Notes under the pieces: generated by a model
Database searches by the model: none
What the model was told of the DNA's origin: nothing
Seen by the model: only the letters and a program-made list of their open reading frames with translations
Program-made: the position numbers and the translations under genes
Shown: positions 1 through 7,146 of the stretch, piece by piece
How positions within the stretch are numbered: position 1 is the first letter of the stretch
Layout: every line of letters starts with the position of its first letter
Origin: Desulfovibrio sp. UBA2564
GTDB lineage: Bacteria > Desulfobacterota > Desulfovibrionia > Desulfovibrionales > Desulfovibrionaceae
Assembly (NCBI GenBank): GCA_002340305.1
Contig: DDLU01000254.1
Location: 1 to 22,825 of the forward strand
Reading direction: 5' to 3'
Length of the DNA: 22,825 bases

Positions 1-942
1 GGATTGGGACTTTCAATCTGTAAGTCCCTTTGCGAAGCCATGGGCGGTAAAATATGGATTGAAAGCACCAAAGGCTATGGAACAACCATCCATCTGGAAT
101 TGCCCTTTGAAAAAGATCCGCGTATTTCTATTGAGACATCACCTTTGCGCGGCAAGTCAGTGCTCCTGATAAATGATCAGGACTACTCCCGGCAGGCTTT
201 AGCTCTTCGCATGAGCACGCGGACCAAAAGAATCAACAAAGCCCAGAGCATGGAAGAAGGCCGCAGTTTTATTGAAAACAGCATTGAATTAAACTCGCCC
301 TATGATCTGGTAATTGTGCGCGGCAACATCCACAATTGGGAACTGCAACACACTCTGGATGAACTGCGGTCCATGGAAATTGATGAGAAAAAACTGATCT
401 TGGACACCACCGTGGGGCAGAATCACAACGTTGAGTTCGATGGCTGCATCCTGCTGGCTCCGCTTGATATGCATTCACTTGAAAATGCGGCAAAAAAAGC
501 ACTTAGCAAGTCACCGGAACTGCACCCTGCGCCAGTTCAGCCTCCTGGCCGTATTCGCCCTCTCGACATTCTTCTGGTTGAAGACAACAAAGCCAACTGC
601 ATGTTGATCCAACTGTTTTTCAAAGACCTTCCCCATAAGCTGACCATAGCCCATAACGGTGAAGAAGGGTTCGGCCAAGCCAGTGTGCAAAGCTTTGACC
701 TTATTTTAATGGATATTGAAATGCCCATTATGGACGGCTACGAATGCACCCGCAAAATCAGGGACTGGGAAAGCAGGGCGGAGAGAAAGCCCAGCGTGAT
801 CATAGCACTCACAGCCCATGCCCTGACTGAAGCAAAAGAAAAGATCCTTGATGCGGGGTGCGATTCATTCCTGACCAAGCCTATCTCCAAAGATAAAATC
901 ATCAGCACCATCAAGGAAATGTGCGGCCCGTATTTCAGTTAG
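1..942 (+). CDS. Hybrid sensor histidine kinase, C-terminal part (partial)
   Basis: The 5' end lies outside the window; the frame is open from base 1 (GGA TTG GGA). It opens with the ATP-lid G2 motif GLGLS and the tail of a HATPase domain. Counting the TTG at base 4 as residue 1, residues 50-170 form a receiver-like domain and 187-308 a canonical receiver. The second receiver has the acidic pair E193/D194, phosphoacceptor D237 in LMDIEMP, T270 and K292 in the TKP motif. The first has arginine (R106) where the phosphoacceptor aspartate should be, and no conserved lysine, so it probably cannot be phosphorylated. The architecture HATPase-pseudoREC-REC is that of a hybrid kinase feeding a phosphorelay. 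The input domains are not visible, so the stimulus is unknown. No HPt or DNA-binding partner follows; the next gene is on the opposite strand. Confidence 0.9.
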   Translation, partial: GLGLSICKSLCEAMGGKIWIESTKGYGTTIHLELPFEKDPRISIETSPLRGKSVLLINDQDYSRQALALRMSTRTKRINKAQSMEEGRSFIENSIELNSPYDLVIVRGNIHNWELQHTLDELRSMEIDEKKLILDTTVGQNHNVEFDGCILLAPLDMHSLENAAKKALSKSPELHPAPVQPPGRIRPLDILLVEDNKANCMLIQLFFKDLPHKLTIAHNGEEGFGQASVQSFDLILMDIEMPIMDGYECTRKIRDWESRAERKPSVIIALTAHALTEAKEKILDAGCDSFLTKPISKDKIISTIKEMCGPYFS

Positions 943-1240
943 CAGTCCACCCTACGAAACTTCACAACCCTGCCGCCTACTAGCCGGAAAGTCGCCGGCA
1001 GCCCTATACACATAAGTAAAACCCAAACAAATTCCCCATGCCTAATAAACGACAGAACAAGACTATCCCTACGGCCAAACAAAAGACCCCGAAAACAAAG
1101 CATACACTAAGTTTCAGGGCCCTTAAAACAGAAAGGCCGCGTCCTCGGACGCGGCTTTGAAAACTGCTGACAATTCAGATTCAAGGGAGTCGGATTAGCG
1201 ACCTTTCTGGTGCGGAATAGTTATTCCTGTGAGGTCCGTT
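943..1240. other. Intergenic region between hybrid kinase and BOF gene
   Basis: No plausible gene. It holds a perfect 9-bp stem terminator at 1132-1158 (listed separately), a weak GC-rich inverted repeat CTGCCG...CGGCAG (970-975/996-1001) just after the kinase gene, and a short palindrome GGAATA-gt-TATTCC (1214-1227) just after the BOF stop codon. The convergent genes may share these 3' structures. Confidence 0.6.
1132..1158 (-). terminator. Probable bidirectional intrinsic terminator
   Basis: Perfect 9-bp GC-rich stem GCCGCGTCC (1136-1144) / GGACGCGGC (1147-1155) with a two-base loop. On the minus strand it is followed by CCTTTCTGTTTT, about 80 bp past the stop of the BOF gene. On the plus strand only TTT follows, so it should work better for the minus-strand gene while also ending the convergent kinase transcript. 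Confidence 0.65.
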
Positions 1241-1582
1241 TTAGTTGATAACGGATATTTTCTGGGCTTCGATTCCGGCGAAGACGAGGTCCTGCTCGAC
1301 CCTGCCTTCAATCTCGATCTCAGCGTTTGCGTCAACGGGGAGGGATCCCGCTTTCGGGCTGAGGTCGATGATGATTTCACCGGTCTTGTCCTGAAATACA
1401 TATTTATTGTCATTAATCTTTCTGACTATGTGTCCCTTTACAACAGCTTTGGTATCTGCGCCGGAAACACGCGCTTCAGCAACGGTGGTCACATCCTTGG
1501 ATTTGAAATCCAGAGTTTCAGAAGTTGCTGCAGCCGCCACGATTACGAGGAGTAAAAGAAAAAGTACGCTCATTTTTTTCAT
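1241..1582 (-). CDS. Secreted BOF (YgiW/YdeI-type) OB-fold protein
   Basis: 113 aa. Residues 1-20 form a signal peptide: MKKM, a hydrophobic stretch of L/V/I, then an Ala-rich cleavage region, so the mature protein is probably periplasmic. The rest matches the bacterial OB-fold (BOF) pattern: a VxxAxxxxxD start, then VVKGHIV, a NKYVFQDKTGEI core around residues 59-70, an IEIEGRV strand and a terminal IxAQKISV strand. E. coli members (YgiW, YdeI) are linked to oxidative, metal and cationic-peptide stress; the ligand is uncertain. The ATG at 1582 is chosen because a GGTGAT-like ribosome site lies 5 nt upstream; M4 has only an A-run before it. A small hairpin (CCACC-atca-GGTGG, 1598-1611) sits in the leader next to the ribosome site. 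Transcribed alone. Confidence 0.8.
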   Translation of the reverse strand: MKKMSVLFLLLLVIVAAAATSETLDFKSKDVTTVAEARVSGADTKAVVKGHIVRKINDNKYVFQDKTGEIIIDLSPKAGSLPVDANAEIEIEGRVEQDLVFAGIEAQKISVIN

Positions 1583-1696
1583 CTCTTATCACCCGTCCCA
1601 CCATCAGGTGGAAGTTAAAGATTTGAAACCTTATTTATAAAAATCTATTTTTACCTTTATGAAAACGTCCGAACTTTTGTGCGGCCATTTTTTCTA

Positions 1697-1758
1697 AGAG
1701 GACCTGTTCTTGATCCGTTGATCAAGTAATAGTCCTCTCAATTTGATTATGCAATCAA
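1697..1758. repeat. Nested and tandem inverted repeats
   Basis: Outer arms AGAGGAC (1697-1703) and GTCCTCT (1732-1738) enclose a second perfect hairpin CTTGATC-cgtt-GATCAAG (1709-1726), separated by a symmetric 5x5 internal loop. Four bases later comes a third hairpin TTGATT-atgc-AATCAA (1743-1758). The loops are short tetraloops. The cluster lies about 115 bp upstream of the BOF start. It could be a leader RNA structure, an operator set or a small RNA; there is no T-run directly after it. Confidence 0.6.
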
Positions 1759-2108
1759 AAAAATAAGCTATTTGTGAAATTTTGTACAAAATACTCCTTA
1801 ACCCCTCATATTGCTTATAGATATTTTTTTCACAACCATTTTTTTGACATATGGATAACAATTTTATTTTCGTAATACCATTTTACTGCCCCAAATTGGC
1901 ACTGAATCTGGATTCAAACCAACACATTTCATACCCCAGAAGAGAAGAATTACCATAGGCAGTGCTTCCTTCGGCTTAACACACTGTAATTATGGTTTTT
2001 TACACCCTAGTCAGGTTAATTGACTTCAAGAAGCGCACAATTCACCAGCGACGGTTCTGAATCGAGCATTTTTCTTAGCATCATGGTTGATCAATGAATC
2101 AAAATAAA

Positions 2109-2148
2109 AACTATCGATAATATCGAAAAACTTGATAGTTGATTTTTT
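2109..2148 (+). terminator. AT-rich hairpin plus T-run just upstream of rluA (possible attenuator)
   Basis: AACTATC (2109-2115) pairs with GATAGTT (2134-2140); inside is a small CGAT-aat-ATCG repeat. GATTTTTT (2141-2148) follows. The structure ends 25 nt before the rluA start codon, so it is either a leader attenuator or the end of an upstream short transcript. Read on the minus strand it is also followed by a T-rich tail. The stem is AT-rich and so weak. Confidence 0.4.
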
Positions 2149-2173
2149 GCCCTAAAAAACGGATTAAGAGTCC

Positions 2174-2818
2174 ATGAGCGACGAAAAACTTCTAGATATT
2201 GTTTATGCGGACCGCAAAATAGTGGTGGTTAATAAACCCAGCGGACTCCTTTCTGTACCCGGACGCGGACCTGAGAATCAGGATTGCGTGGTAACTAGAG
2301 TGCAGAGGATGTTCCCTGAATGCCGTAAGTTCCCTACAGTCCACAGACTGGATATGGATACTTCCGGTTTGCTGGTGCTCGGTCTCACTGCGCGTGCGGT
2401 ACGAGAACTTGTAGAACAGTTCCAGAAAAGGCAGGTAAAAAAACGCTACATCGCCCTGCTTGACGGCATTGTGAAGGAAGACAGCGGTGTAATTGAGATG
2501 GCTTTCCGCCTGGATCCCTACAACCGCCCCTATCAGGTCTACGATCCGGTCCACGGCAAGCTGGGTATCACCCACTGGCGCAAGCTCAGCATTAGGGACG
2601 GCAAGACCCGCGTGGAATTTACTCCGCATACAGGTCGCACTCATCAGCTGCGCGTACATTCCGCACATCCGCAGGGCCTAGGCTGTCCCATCGTGGGAGA
2701 CCGCCTCTACGGCTCCGGCACCGCCCCCGGACAGCTCAAGCTGCATGCCGGATATATCTGCTTCGAGCACCCCAAGACCAAAGAAAAAATGGAATTTGAA
2801 ATTGAGCCTTTGTTTTAG
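2174..2818 (+). CDS. rluA: RluA-type pseudouridine synthase
   Basis: 214 aa, close to the 219 aa of E. coli RluA, with no S4 domain. Motifs in order: VVNKPSGLLSVPGRG at residues 17-31, the catalytic HRLDMDTSGLLVL motif at 57-69 with nucleophilic D60, and the RTHQLRVH motif at 155-162. The match to E. coli RluA is especially good at the VNKPSGLLSVPGR and HRLDM segments. RluA makes pseudouridine at 23S rRNA position 746 and at position 32 of some tRNAs; this substrate set is inferred from family resemblance. Start: ATG at 2174 with AAGAG just upstream. Monocistronic; the hairpin at 2109-2148 lies in its presumed leader. Confidence 0.88.
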   Translation: MSDEKLLDIVYADRKIVVVNKPSGLLSVPGRGPENQDCVVTRVQRMFPECRKFPTVHRLDMDTSGLLVLGLTARAVRELVEQFQKRQVKKRYIALLDGIVKEDSGVIEMAFRLDPYNRPYQVYDPVHGKLGITHWRKLSIRDGKTRVEFTPHTGRTHQLRVHSAHPQGLGCPIVGDRLYGSGTAPGQLKLHAGYICFEHPKTKEKMEFEIEPLF

Positions 2819-2869
2819 ATTATGAATGTCTTCCCCATACGCCATCCCTTTCAAAACCTTTCAGTTTAC

Positions 2870-2980
2870 TTCGCATGTATCTTTCCGGAACGGCATGCGA
2901 ATACACAGGCGGCGAAGCCCTCATAAAAAGTTTTGAAGAGTCCAGAGAAACTTTTCCCAAAAGTTTCCGGCCTATAGCCG
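2870..2980. repeat. Cluster of three intergenic hairpins (REP-like mosaic)
   Basis: Three perfect stems in 110 bases: 8 bp (2870-2877 with 2894-2901, with an inner 8-bp palindrome TTCCGGAA at 2883-2890), 8 bp with a CCC loop (2948-2955 with 2959-2966) and 4 bp (2968-2971 with 2977-2980). Position after a gene end and hairpin density suggest a repetitive extragenic element; family membership cannot be shown from one copy. Confidence 0.4.
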
Positions 2981-3062
2981 TTAGGCGAGAGCTTCCTGCT
3001 CCAGTCTTACAGATATAGAGAGCAGCACAGCCCCCCGGAGAGTCGCCGCATCAGCAAATATA

Positions 3063-3094
3063 AAAGCCCTGCTGAACCTAATCAACAGGGCTTT
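3063..3094 (-). terminator. Terminator of the glutamate synthase operon
   Basis: Perfect 9-bp stem AAAGCCCTG (3063-3071) / CAGGGCTTT (3086-3094) with a 14-nt loop. On the minus strand the tail reads CTTTTATATTTG, about 60 bp beyond the stop codon of the last operon gene. It may also end rightward transcripts from rluA. Confidence 0.75.
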
Positions 3095-3154
3095 CCTTAG
3101 AATCCATACAGGTTTGCCGGCCCACCCGGCTCTCCCATCCTTTAATAGCTTATA

Positions 3155-5482
3155 TTATCCCATGGGGCTGTTCTCAACGAGATTCCAAATACCGCAGGGG
3201 CAGACATTGGCGCAGAAACCGCAACCGATGCATTTTTCAGGATCACAGACCATTTCGAAGTCTTTGCCTTCTTTGCTCTGACGGGAAATCGCCGCCTGTG
3301 GGCAGACTGTTTCGCAGAGGCCGCAATCACGGCAGGAACCGCAAGAAGAACATTCCTGAGCACATTCCTGAACATCCTTAAAATGGGTGATGCGCGGATC
3401 AAAGTATTCGAGAGTCATGCGTTTGTAATCAATAACTTCCTTGGGTTCTGCGTGGGGGCGCTTGCCGCAGAATATTTCATCGATGGTCTCGGCAGTCTCG
3501 CGACCGTGACCGATAGCATGGGTCAGCAGGCCGGGTCGCACAGCATCACCGATGGCGTAAACACCGGGTTCTGTGGTCTGATAATCTTCGTTAACCACGA
3601 TGTGACCGCGATCAAGCGCGATTGTGTCCGGCAGAAACTCGATATCCGGGGTATCGCCGATGGACATAATCACGGTGTCAGCCGTGAGAACTTCGCCGGA
3701 CTTGAGGACCACGCCTTCTTCAGTAACTTCCTGAGTGAAGCAAGGGTAACGGAACTTGGCGCCAACGTGCTCAGCTTCTTCACGTTCCTTACCGAAAGCA
3801 GCAGGCTTCTGAATATCGATAAGCAGAATATCCTTGGCACCGAGGCGGGAACACTCGGTAGCAACGTCACAACCAACGTTACCGGCACCGATAATAACCA
3901 CTTTCTCGCCCACTTTTGCCTTACCTTTCATGGCATCCTTGAGGAAATCAAGGGCCGGGGTAATGCGCTCATGACCGGGAATAGGGATGATGCGCGGCTT
4001 CTGGGCACCGATAGCCAGCACTACTGCATCGTTGTTCTGGCGCAGTTCTGCAAAGTCATCAGCGGTGAGCTTCTTCTGCATGTGAACATGCGGGATGACC
4101 TTGGCGACACGCTCAAGCTCGCTGTCCAGCACTTCCTTGGGAATACGGCTGGAAGGAATGGCGGAAGTGATCTTACCGCCGAGCTTGTCGGCCATGTCAT
4201 AAACAACTGCTTCGTGACCTTTGCGGCGAATCTGCCATGCGACAGAAATACCTGCGGGGCCACCGCCGATAACCGCTACTTTCTTACCGGAAAGGGGCGG
4301 AAGCTCGGGTGCGGGACTGTTCACCCCGTCGCGACCAAGCCTGGTAATGTCAACGGAAAGCATGTCTTTCACGCCGCGGGTACAACCTTCCATACAGAGG
4401 TTGGGGCAAAGGTAGCCGCAAACAGTCGCGGGAAAAGGAGTATATGCAAGGGCAAGGTCCACAGCTTCATCAACAAGGCCGTCACGGACCAGCTGCCAAC
4501 GCTTCTGAACCGGCATTCCGGTAGGACATGCGGACTGGCAGGGAGCCTGATATTTACGGTTTTCCCAGACCGGAACGTATCTGCGCAGTTCACCATGGGT
4601 AATCAGCGGAATCGGGGAACGGTCAAGGTCGGTCAGATCACCGATAAGACCGCCCTGCCCAAGCTCGCCGTCCCAGACTTCGGAACGGAACTCAGACATG
4701 GAACGACGCTTACGTCCAGTCTTCTCAAAGGGAGACTTGGCACGGATGAGCTGCCATTCCTTGCGGTCTGTCAGGGTATCATAAAGTTCATCCCGGTCGA
4801 TCTTGGCAAGGTTGTCTTTAAGATTACCGGTCAACCATTCCCAATCTTCATCGGTGATGGGTTCGAGGATAGCATCGGCTGTGGAGAATTCACCGTGAGG
4901 TCCGCGTACGAAAATGCGACCGCCAACCATACCGACACAGGGACGGAATGCGAGCACGTTTTCGGGATTCTGGGCTTCGTGACCACAGACTACAGCGGTA
5001 CCACCAGCCATAAATTCAGCAAAGTAGTCACCAACACCGCCGAGAATCCAGAGTTCCGGTTCATCAAAGCGGGGGTTGGTTTTGGTCATGGTCATACCAC
5101 GGGCACCGATATCGCCGTTAACGATAACCTTACCCTGTGCCATGGCATTACATGCGCCGTTGGAAGCATTGCCGTGAACAATGATTTCCGCACCGGCGTT
5201 AAGCCAGCCGACATCATCTGAAACAGAACCATGAACGTTGATTACAGTACCGGGAAAGCCCTTGGAACCGAGACGCTGACCGGAGGTACCGATAACGTCA
5301 ATTTCAATGGGTTCTTTTTTAGAAATCCAGAGTCGTCCGCCAATGCCGTGCTGGCCCATGGCGTCTATTTCAAGCTTGCGGGCTCCATCGGCAACCGCTT
5401 TCTGAATCCGCTCTTCAAGGATGCGTGATTCAATACGGGTGCCTTCTTCAAGACCGCTGATGCATATTTTTTCTGTTGCCAT
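3155..5482 (-). CDS. Fused glutamate synthase subunit: GXGXG domain + GltD-like flavoprotein + 2[4Fe-4S]
   Basis: 775 aa. Residues 40-210 form the GXGXG beta-helix domain normally at the C-terminus of the large GOGAT subunit, with repeated G-rich turns. Residues 300-680 are a GltD-like NAD(P)H oxidoreductase: Cys315/319 and 355/359/363/367 for the N-terminal Fe-S region, FAD motif GGGPAG (406-411), NAD(P) motif GAGNVG (532-537) and the second FAD motif YAIGDA (642-647). Residues 705-763 form a ferredoxin with C717-x2-C-x2-C-x3-C727 and C751-x2-C-x2-C-x3-C761. It should take electrons from NAD(P)H or ferredoxin and pass them to the FMN subunit for glutamate formation. Start ATG at 5482 has GGAG 8 nt upstream; 29 bp separate it from the preceding gene. 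Fusion of GXGXG to the small subunit is the notable feature. Confidence 0.9.
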   Translation of the reverse strand: MATEKICISGLEEGTRIESRILEERIQKAVADGARKLEIDAMGQHGIGGRLWISKKEPIEIDVIGTSGQRLGSKGFPGTVINVHGSVSDDVGWLNAGAEIIVHGNASNGACNAMAQGKVIVNGDIGARGMTMTKTNPRFDEPELWILGGVGDYFAEFMAGGTAVVCGHEAQNPENVLAFRPCVGMVGGRIFVRGPHGEFSTADAILEPITDEDWEWLTGNLKDNLAKIDRDELYDTLTDRKEWQLIRAKSPFEKTGRKRRSMSEFRSEVWDGELGQGGLIGDLTDLDRSPIPLITHGELRRYVPVWENRKYQAPCQSACPTGMPVQKRWQLVRDGLVDEAVDLALAYTPFPATVCGYLCPNLCMEGCTRGVKDMLSVDITRLGRDGVNSPAPELPPLSGKKVAVIGGGPAGISVAWQIRRKGHEAVVYDMADKLGGKITSAIPSSRIPKEVLDSELERVAKVIPHVHMQKKLTADDFAELRQNNDAVVLAIGAQKPRIIPIPGHERITPALDFLKDAMKGKAKVGEKVVIIGAGNVGCDVATECSRLGAKDILLIDIQKPAAFGKEREEAEHVGAKFRYPCFTQEVTEEGVVLKSGEVLTADTVIMSIGDTPDIEFLPDTIALDRGHIVVNEDYQTTEPGVYAIGDAVRPGLLTHAIGHGRETAETIDEIFCGKRPHAEPKEVIDYKRMTLEYFDPRITHFKDVQECAQECSSCGSCRDCGLCETVCPQAAISRQSKEGKDFEMVCDPEKCIGCGFCANVCPCGIWNLVENSPMG

Positions 5483-5511
5483 TTTAAATCTCCGTAGATC
5501 GTGAGCTGTTG

Positions 5512-7146
5512 TTAAACCACGTACTTGATGCCGAGTCTGTCAGCAGCATCACGGTCACTGATACCAAGCGCATCCGACATACCGATAGGCAGTGATGTGG
5601 AGCGGCCCAGAGGGGCGATGATCTTTTTGATTTCAGTGTCAAAGCTCAGATAGAAGTCAACAACCCTTTCGGCGACCTTTTCGGGATCAAGGCGACGGTA
5701 AAGTCTGGGATCCTGAGAAGTAATACCCTTGGGACATACGCCGATGTTACATACGTTGCAGCGGTCTTTTTCAGAACCGAGACAGCCTGCGCCGGCCTGC
5801 ATTACGTACTTACCGACCTGAACGGCACTAGCACCGAGCATGATCAGCGCAGCTGCGTTGGCAGCGAGGTTGCCGGATTTACCGATACCGCCACCTGCGA
5901 TAAGAGGCAATTCGTTCTGCTTACCGGTAACAACCAGAGCGTTGTAACAATCGCGCAGGTTACTGGCTATGGGATGTCCCATGTGGTTCATGGAGACGTT
6001 GTATGCCGCCCCGGTACCACCGTCTTCACCATCAATGGCAAGACCTGCGGCGTAGGGGTTACGGGTCAGGTTATTGAGAACCGCCAGAGATGTGGAAGAA
6101 GCCGAAATCTTGGGATAAACCGGGACCCTGAATCCCCAGGCCATACTCATGGACTGGATCATCTTCGCAACGGATTCCTCAATGGAATACTGGGTCTGGT
6201 GGGTCGGGGGACTGGGCAGGCTGACGCGCTCGGGAACACCGCGAATTGCAGCGATTAGCTTGTTAACCTTGTACCACATGAGCAGTCCGCCATCACCGGG
6301 CTTTGCGCCCTGACCGTACTTGATCTCGATTGCGCAGGGATCGACCTTCATCTCGGGAATGGCGTGGATAATTTCATCCCAGCCGAAGTAACCGGATGCG
6401 ATCTGGAGAATTACATATTTGAGGAAGCGGGAACGGAGCAGTCTGGGGGGGCAACCACCCTCACCTGTGGAAATCCGCACAGGCATGTTCAACTCTTCGT
6501 TCAGGTAGGCCACCCCCATCTGCAAACCTTCCCACATGTTTGGCGACATAGCCCCGAAAGACATGCCGCCGATAACCAGCGGGTAGATTTCACGGACCGG
6601 GGGCTTCCAGCCGTGTTCCTGATAAGTCTTGAGACTTTCTTCCGGGGACTGCACACGACCGAGCAGTGTGTTCAGGCGGAATTCATGACGACCTGCATCA
6701 AGTGCGGGGTCGGTGAGCATGGAAATACGCATGAACTTAATCTGGTCCAGCAGGGATTCGCCGGAGTTACGGCGTCCACCACGGGTACGGGGATTACCAC
6801 CGCGATCATTGTGGAATTTCTGGGTGGTGGAGCCTTCTGCCCGCTCAGGACGAATGGCGTTGTTGGGACAGACCATGTTGCACATGGAGCAGCCGATACA
6901 ACCGTATGCCGGATCAGTCTTCTGGCGGATGCCGTAAAAAACGGTATGTTTATTCTCGGCCTTCTTCAGCAGGCCAGCGGGAGTAATGATCTCACGCTTG
7001 CGGAATACGCCGAGTTCAATAGCATTGACAGGACAGACTGTGGTGCAGCGACCACACTGGGTACAGAGTTCCTTGTCCCACTTGATCTGCCAGTCCAGGT
7101 CTTTAACGCCTAAAGTTGACGGGGTAATTGGTCTTTCTGTGAGCAT
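5512..7146 (-). CDS. Glutamate synthase, FMN-binding synthase subunit with N-terminal ferredoxin domain
   Basis: 544 aa, the archaeal/clostridial-like form lacking both the amidotransferase and GXGXG domains of classical GltB. Residues 20-100 carry two [4Fe-4S] motifs (C28/31/34/38 and C83/86/89/93). The TIM-barrel synthase domain follows, with GGMSFGAMS (193-201), the substrate/FMN segment STGEGG (226-231), KYGQGAKPGDGG (276-287) and DGEDGGTGA (372-380). C455/C463/C466/C471 provide candidates for the 3Fe-4S ligands. It reduces 2-iminoglutarate, made from 2-oxoglutarate and ammonia, to glutamate. Start ATG at 7146 has a strong AAGGAG 8 nt upstream. It overlaps the amidotransferase gene by 37 bp in another frame, suggesting tight translational coupling. 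Confidence 0.92.
   Translation of the reverse strand: MLTERPITPSTLGVKDLDWQIKWDKELCTQCGRCTTVCPVNAIELGVFRKREIITPAGLLKKAENKHTVFYGIRQKTDPAYGCIGCSMCNMVCPNNAIRPERAEGSTTQKFHNDRGGNPRTRGGRRNSGESLLDQIKFMRISMLTDPALDAGRHEFRLNTLLGRVQSPEESLKTYQEHGWKPPVREIYPLVIGGMSFGAMSPNMWEGLQMGVAYLNEELNMPVRISTGEGGCPPRLLRSRFLKYVILQIASGYFGWDEIIHAIPEMKVDPCAIEIKYGQGAKPGDGGLLMWYKVNKLIAAIRGVPERVSLPSPPTHQTQYSIEESVAKMIQSMSMAWGFRVPVYPKISASSTSLAVLNNLTRNPYAAGLAIDGEDGGTGAAYNVSMNHMGHPIASNLRDCYNALVVTGKQNELPLIAGGGIGKSGNLAANAAALIMLGASAVQVGKYVMQAGAGCLGSEKDRCNVCNIGVCPKGITSQDPRLYRRLDPEKVAERVVDFYLSFDTEIKKIIAPLGRSTSLPIGMSDALGISDRDAADRLGIKYVV

Larger units (their letters stand above)
1583..2173. other. Long AT-rich intergenic region with several inverted repeats
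   Basis: About 590 bases between divergent genes with no credible ORF. It contains a nested inverted-repeat cluster at 1697-1758, a TTGATCAA palindrome near 2087 and the terminator-like hairpin at 2109-2148 just before rluA. Many A/T runs are present, but no promoter stands out clearly. This is the shared upstream region of the BOF gene (-) and rluA (+). Confidence 0.6.
2819..3154. other. Intergenic region with hairpin mosaic and terminator
   Basis: No gene. It holds a succession of inverted repeats: TTCGCATG...CATGCGAA (2870-2877/2894-2901) around a TTCCGGAA palindrome, AAACTTTT-ccc-AAAAGTTT (2948-2966), CGGC-ctata-GCCG (2968-2980), and the terminator at 3063-3094. The block resembles gene-end mosaic repeats I recall from Desulfovibrio genomes, but only one copy is present here. 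Confidence 0.5.

Noticed and set aside
3383..5221. 612-codon plus-strand open frame
   Set aside because: It lies entirely antisense to the fused glutamate synthase gene, whose domains are unmistakable; its translation shows no recognisable family and reflects codon bias of the real strand.
6364..7113. 249-codon plus-strand open frame
   Set aside because: Antisense to the FMN synthase subunit; no ribosome site or family features.
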